Shown here: positions 30,458 to 31,840 of the stretch, one piece after another
How positions within the stretch are numbered: the stretch's first letter is position 1
Layout: every line of letters starts with the position of its first letter
DNA from: DATLHO01 sp035539855
GTDB taxonomy: Bacteria > Bacteroidota > Ignavibacteria > OLB7
Direction: 5' to 3'
DNA length: 31,840 bases
Assembly: GCA_035539855.1 (NCBI GenBank)
Contig: DATLHO010000219.1
Location: 1 to 31,840, forward strand
The notes under the pieces: model-generated
What the model was told of the DNA's origin: nothing
Database searches by the model: none
What the model saw: only the letters and a program-made list of their open reading frames with translations
Program-made: the position numbers and the translations under genes

Positions 30458-31556
30458 GATCGATCGATACGGTTCCTGGTGAGAGCGACGGCCGCATGCG
30501 GCCGACGAGCGATCGGAGCACGCCTCGCGCAACGAGCACGACGGGAGAGCCTCCGGAGAAGGCGCTCGCGATCGCGTACATCGCCCGCGGCGTGATGCGT
30601 GTCTCGCTCGCGATCGCGTAGACGGGCTCCCATCGCTGGGGATGGAACTTCGCCTTGAAGCGATCGAGGCCGGCAAAGTTATAGAAACGACGCCCATGCT
30701 CGCGGGTCCACGCCAGGAGCAGGCGCAGCCACGCGGGTTGCGGGCCAGCGCGTCCACCGCGATCGGAGAGTGGAGAGAGCCCGAGGGTGAGATACCCGGC
30801 GCCGTCTGGGGCGACCGAGCGCATCGTCGCGTCGACGAGGAGTTCGACGGTTCCGTTCGGCGCGTCCGGCGAGCGGACGAGCTGTTCGACGAGCCAGCCG
30901 TGCCGGCACGGAATCGGGCTCGCCACCGCGAAGCCGACGACGTGATCGCCGACGAGCGCGACGAGCGTCCGACGGTCGAAGAGGCGGTCGAGAGTCTCCG
31001 GCTCGACGAGGAAGTGCAGCGGCGGCAGGCCCCGGCCACGCAGCCAGCGCGCGAGCACGCGGCGCAGCTCCGCGCTTTCGGAGGCGCGCGCGGCCGGCCA
31101 CTCCTCGACGCGCACCCCCTTGTTGCGCGCTCGCGCGAGCTGTGCACGCAGCGACGCGTGCGCGGCGAGGATCATGGGCCAGTCCGCCGGAGCCCATACC
31201 GGCTGTGCTCCGAGCAGCACGCGGCTGTGCGCGGGATCGTCCCGCGTCAGCGCCTCGAGTCGAGCCTCGGCGCCGAAGTAGACGACGCGCTCGCCCGCGC
31301 CGGCGGCGTCGCGTTCGAAGCGCGTCACCACGCCGGCGAGCGCCTCGGGGGCGCAGACCGGCGCGCCGGCGACGACGCGATACCCGCGGCTGCGCACGAA
31401 GCCGACGACCGCCTCCGCCTCGCCGTCGAACCAGTGTTCGATGCCGGGGTTGATGATCTGGTAGCACGTGGCGTTCCACCCGTGTCGCATCACCAGCGCA
31501 CGGGCCCGGGCGACGACGGAGGCCGCGTCACGTGGTGGGGTCGAACGGGAGGGCAC
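30426..31556 (-). CDS. DUF2156 / phosphatidylglycerol lysyltransferase C-terminal-like protein
   Basis: The 376-residue protein has no obvious membrane helix. It shows the two-GNAT-lobe LPG_synthase_C (DUF2156) pattern: 'YQIINPGIEHWFDGEAEAVVGFVRSRGYRVVAGAPVC', 'RARNKGVRVEEWP', 'WLVEQLVRSPDAPNGTVELLVDATMR' and 'YNFAGLDRFKAKFHPQRWEPVYAI'. The last block is typical of MprF catalytic domains, which transfer an aminoacyl group from tRNA to membrane lipid. The soluble single-domain form is common and its substrate is unknown. The start is a GTG at 31556 without a clear ribosome-binding site; ATG 31490 is possible. A TATCTTCG box lies at 31613-31620. Confidence 0.8.
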   Translation of the reverse strand: MPSRSTPPRDAASVVARARALVMRHGWNATCYQIINPGIEHWFDGEAEAVVGFVRSRGYRVVAGAPVCAPEALAGVVTRFERDAAGAGERVVYFGAEARLEALTRDDPAHSRVLLGAQPVWAPADWPMILAAHASLRAQLARARNKGVRVEEWPAARASESAELRRVLARWLRGRGLPPLHFLVEPETLDRLFDRRTLVALVGDHVVGFAVASPIPCRHGWLVEQLVRSPDAPNGTVELLVDATMRSVAPDGAGYLTLGLSPLSDRGGRAGPQPAWLRLLLAWTREHGRRFYNFAGLDRFKAKFHPQRWEPVYAIASETRITPRAMYAIASAFSGGSPVVLVARGVLRSLVGRMRPSLSPGTVSIDHVRHQPPLRK

Positions 31557-31612
31557 GGATCGTCATGTGTGAATGCCGGCCGGCGGGGAATCGACCCGCG
31601 ACCGCGCGTCCT

Positions 31613-31620
31613 CGAAGATA
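31613..31620 (-). promoter_or_regulatory. -10-like box TATCTTCG
   Basis: On the minus strand, TATCTTCG lies 56 bases before the GTG of the DUF2156 gene. The intervening leader contains a 12-codon reading frame (MTIRALPFDPTT) whose ATG precedes and overlaps the GTG start in another frame. Confidence 0.45.
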
Positions 31621-31647
31621 ACCCCCTCGCAAACCGCTCTCCGGCGT

Positions 31648-31655
31648 TAGATTGG
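31648..31655 (+). promoter_or_regulatory. -10-like box TAGATTGG
   Basis: TAGATTGG differs from TAnnTTTG by one base and lies 45 bases before the ATG at 31701. It is divergent from the box at 31613-31620. Confidence 0.4.
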
Positions 31656-31700
31656 CACTTTGACCGAAAACTCGATTCTGATTCCGCCGGAGGCCTCCTC

Positions 31701-31840
31701 ATGCTCTTTCGCCAGATCTATGATTCGACGCTCGCGCAGGCGGCGTACCTCATCGGCTGCCAGCGCACCGGCGAGGCCCTCGTCATCGACCCCGAGCGCG
31801 ACGTCGAGCGCTACGTCGAGATCGCCCGCGCCGAGGGACT
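31701..31840 (+). CDS. Start of an MBL-fold metallo-hydrolase, probably persulfide dioxygenase/rhodanese type (partial)
   Basis: Forty-six residues are visible before the window ends: 'MLFRQIYDSTLAQAAYLIGC', then 'TGEALVIDPERDVERYVEIA'. This is the usual opening of glyoxalase-II-like metallo-beta-lactamase-fold proteins, often fused to rhodanese domains, that act on glutathione persulfide. The zinc-binding HxHxDH motif lies beyond the edge, so activity cannot be checked. A GGAGG ribosome-binding site (31689-31693) sits within a ten-base palindrome GGAGGCCTCC. Confidence 0.75.
   Translation, partial: MLFRQIYDSTLAQAAYLIGCQRTGEALVIDPERDVERYVEIARAEG

Overview
The window is 31.8 kb of GC-rich bacterial chromosome. 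It is dense with genes on both strands and contains no rRNA, tRNA, CRISPR array, insertion sequence or phage gene that I can see. Three things point to the FCB superphylum (Bacteroidota, Chlorobiota, Kapabacteria, Gemmatimonadota and relatives), though I cannot name the phylum. First, a -10-like box of the form TAnnTTTG or TAnnTTCG, the Bacteroidota-type promoter, recurs just upstream of many starts. Second, an Asp-box propeller protein carries a type IX secretion-like C-terminal tail. Third, there is a lipoprotein with the Ig-like 'GGPPDTTAPRV' opening typical of that group. The high GC content fits Gemmatimonadota or a GC-rich Kapabacteria/Chlorobiota lineage better than a classical Bacteroidetes.

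Layout. 1-363: C-terminal end of a multihaem cytochrome c, followed by a two-sided terminator. 434-2558: a DoxX-like membrane protein, a dual-specificity-type phosphatase, and a secreted thioredoxin-fold protein resembling iodothyronine deiodinase with Cys in place of Sec. 2559-4515: a lower-GC island whose only gene encodes the Asp-box propeller protein. 4516-5789: two translationally coupled GNAT acetyltransferases. 5938-8481: cydAB, a cytochrome bd oxidase with a short Q-loop. 8482-9736: a tandem universal stress protein with an unusual hairpin-rich leader. 9924-12894: membrane-anchored metallophosphoesterase and secreted M28 peptidase. 13049-17550: two secreted proteins of unknown function, then an overlapping chain of secreted M24 aminopeptidase, NYN-domain RNase-like protein and C39-like peptidase. 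17552-19279: Ig-like lipoprotein. 19360-21673: small membrane protein, class I aminotransferase and TrmO in one operon. 21768-22211: two tiny convergent genes, including a 39-residue membrane protein. 22323-23411: fatty acid desaturase. 23538-25255: cyclophilin coupled to a THUMP RNA methyltransferase. 25321-26439: Cys/Met-metabolism PLP enzyme. 26560-26733: small membrane protein. 26886-29633: large MalT/LAL-type LuxR regulator. 29798-31556: beta-carbonic anhydrase overlapping a DUF2156/MprF-C-like protein. 31701-end: start of a metallo-beta-lactamase-fold hydrolase.

The content is mostly housekeeping and envelope metabolism. Themes that recur are respiration and redox (cytochrome c, bd oxidase, deiodinase-like protein, stress protein), exported peptide degradation (M28, M24, C39), and membrane lipid work (desaturase, DUF2156). 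No single well-known multi-gene accessory system is visible. The most unusual items are the Cys-type deiodinase-like protein, the low-GC T9SS-tailed protein, the universal stress protein leader, and the secreted-protein/M24/NYN/C39 gene chain.
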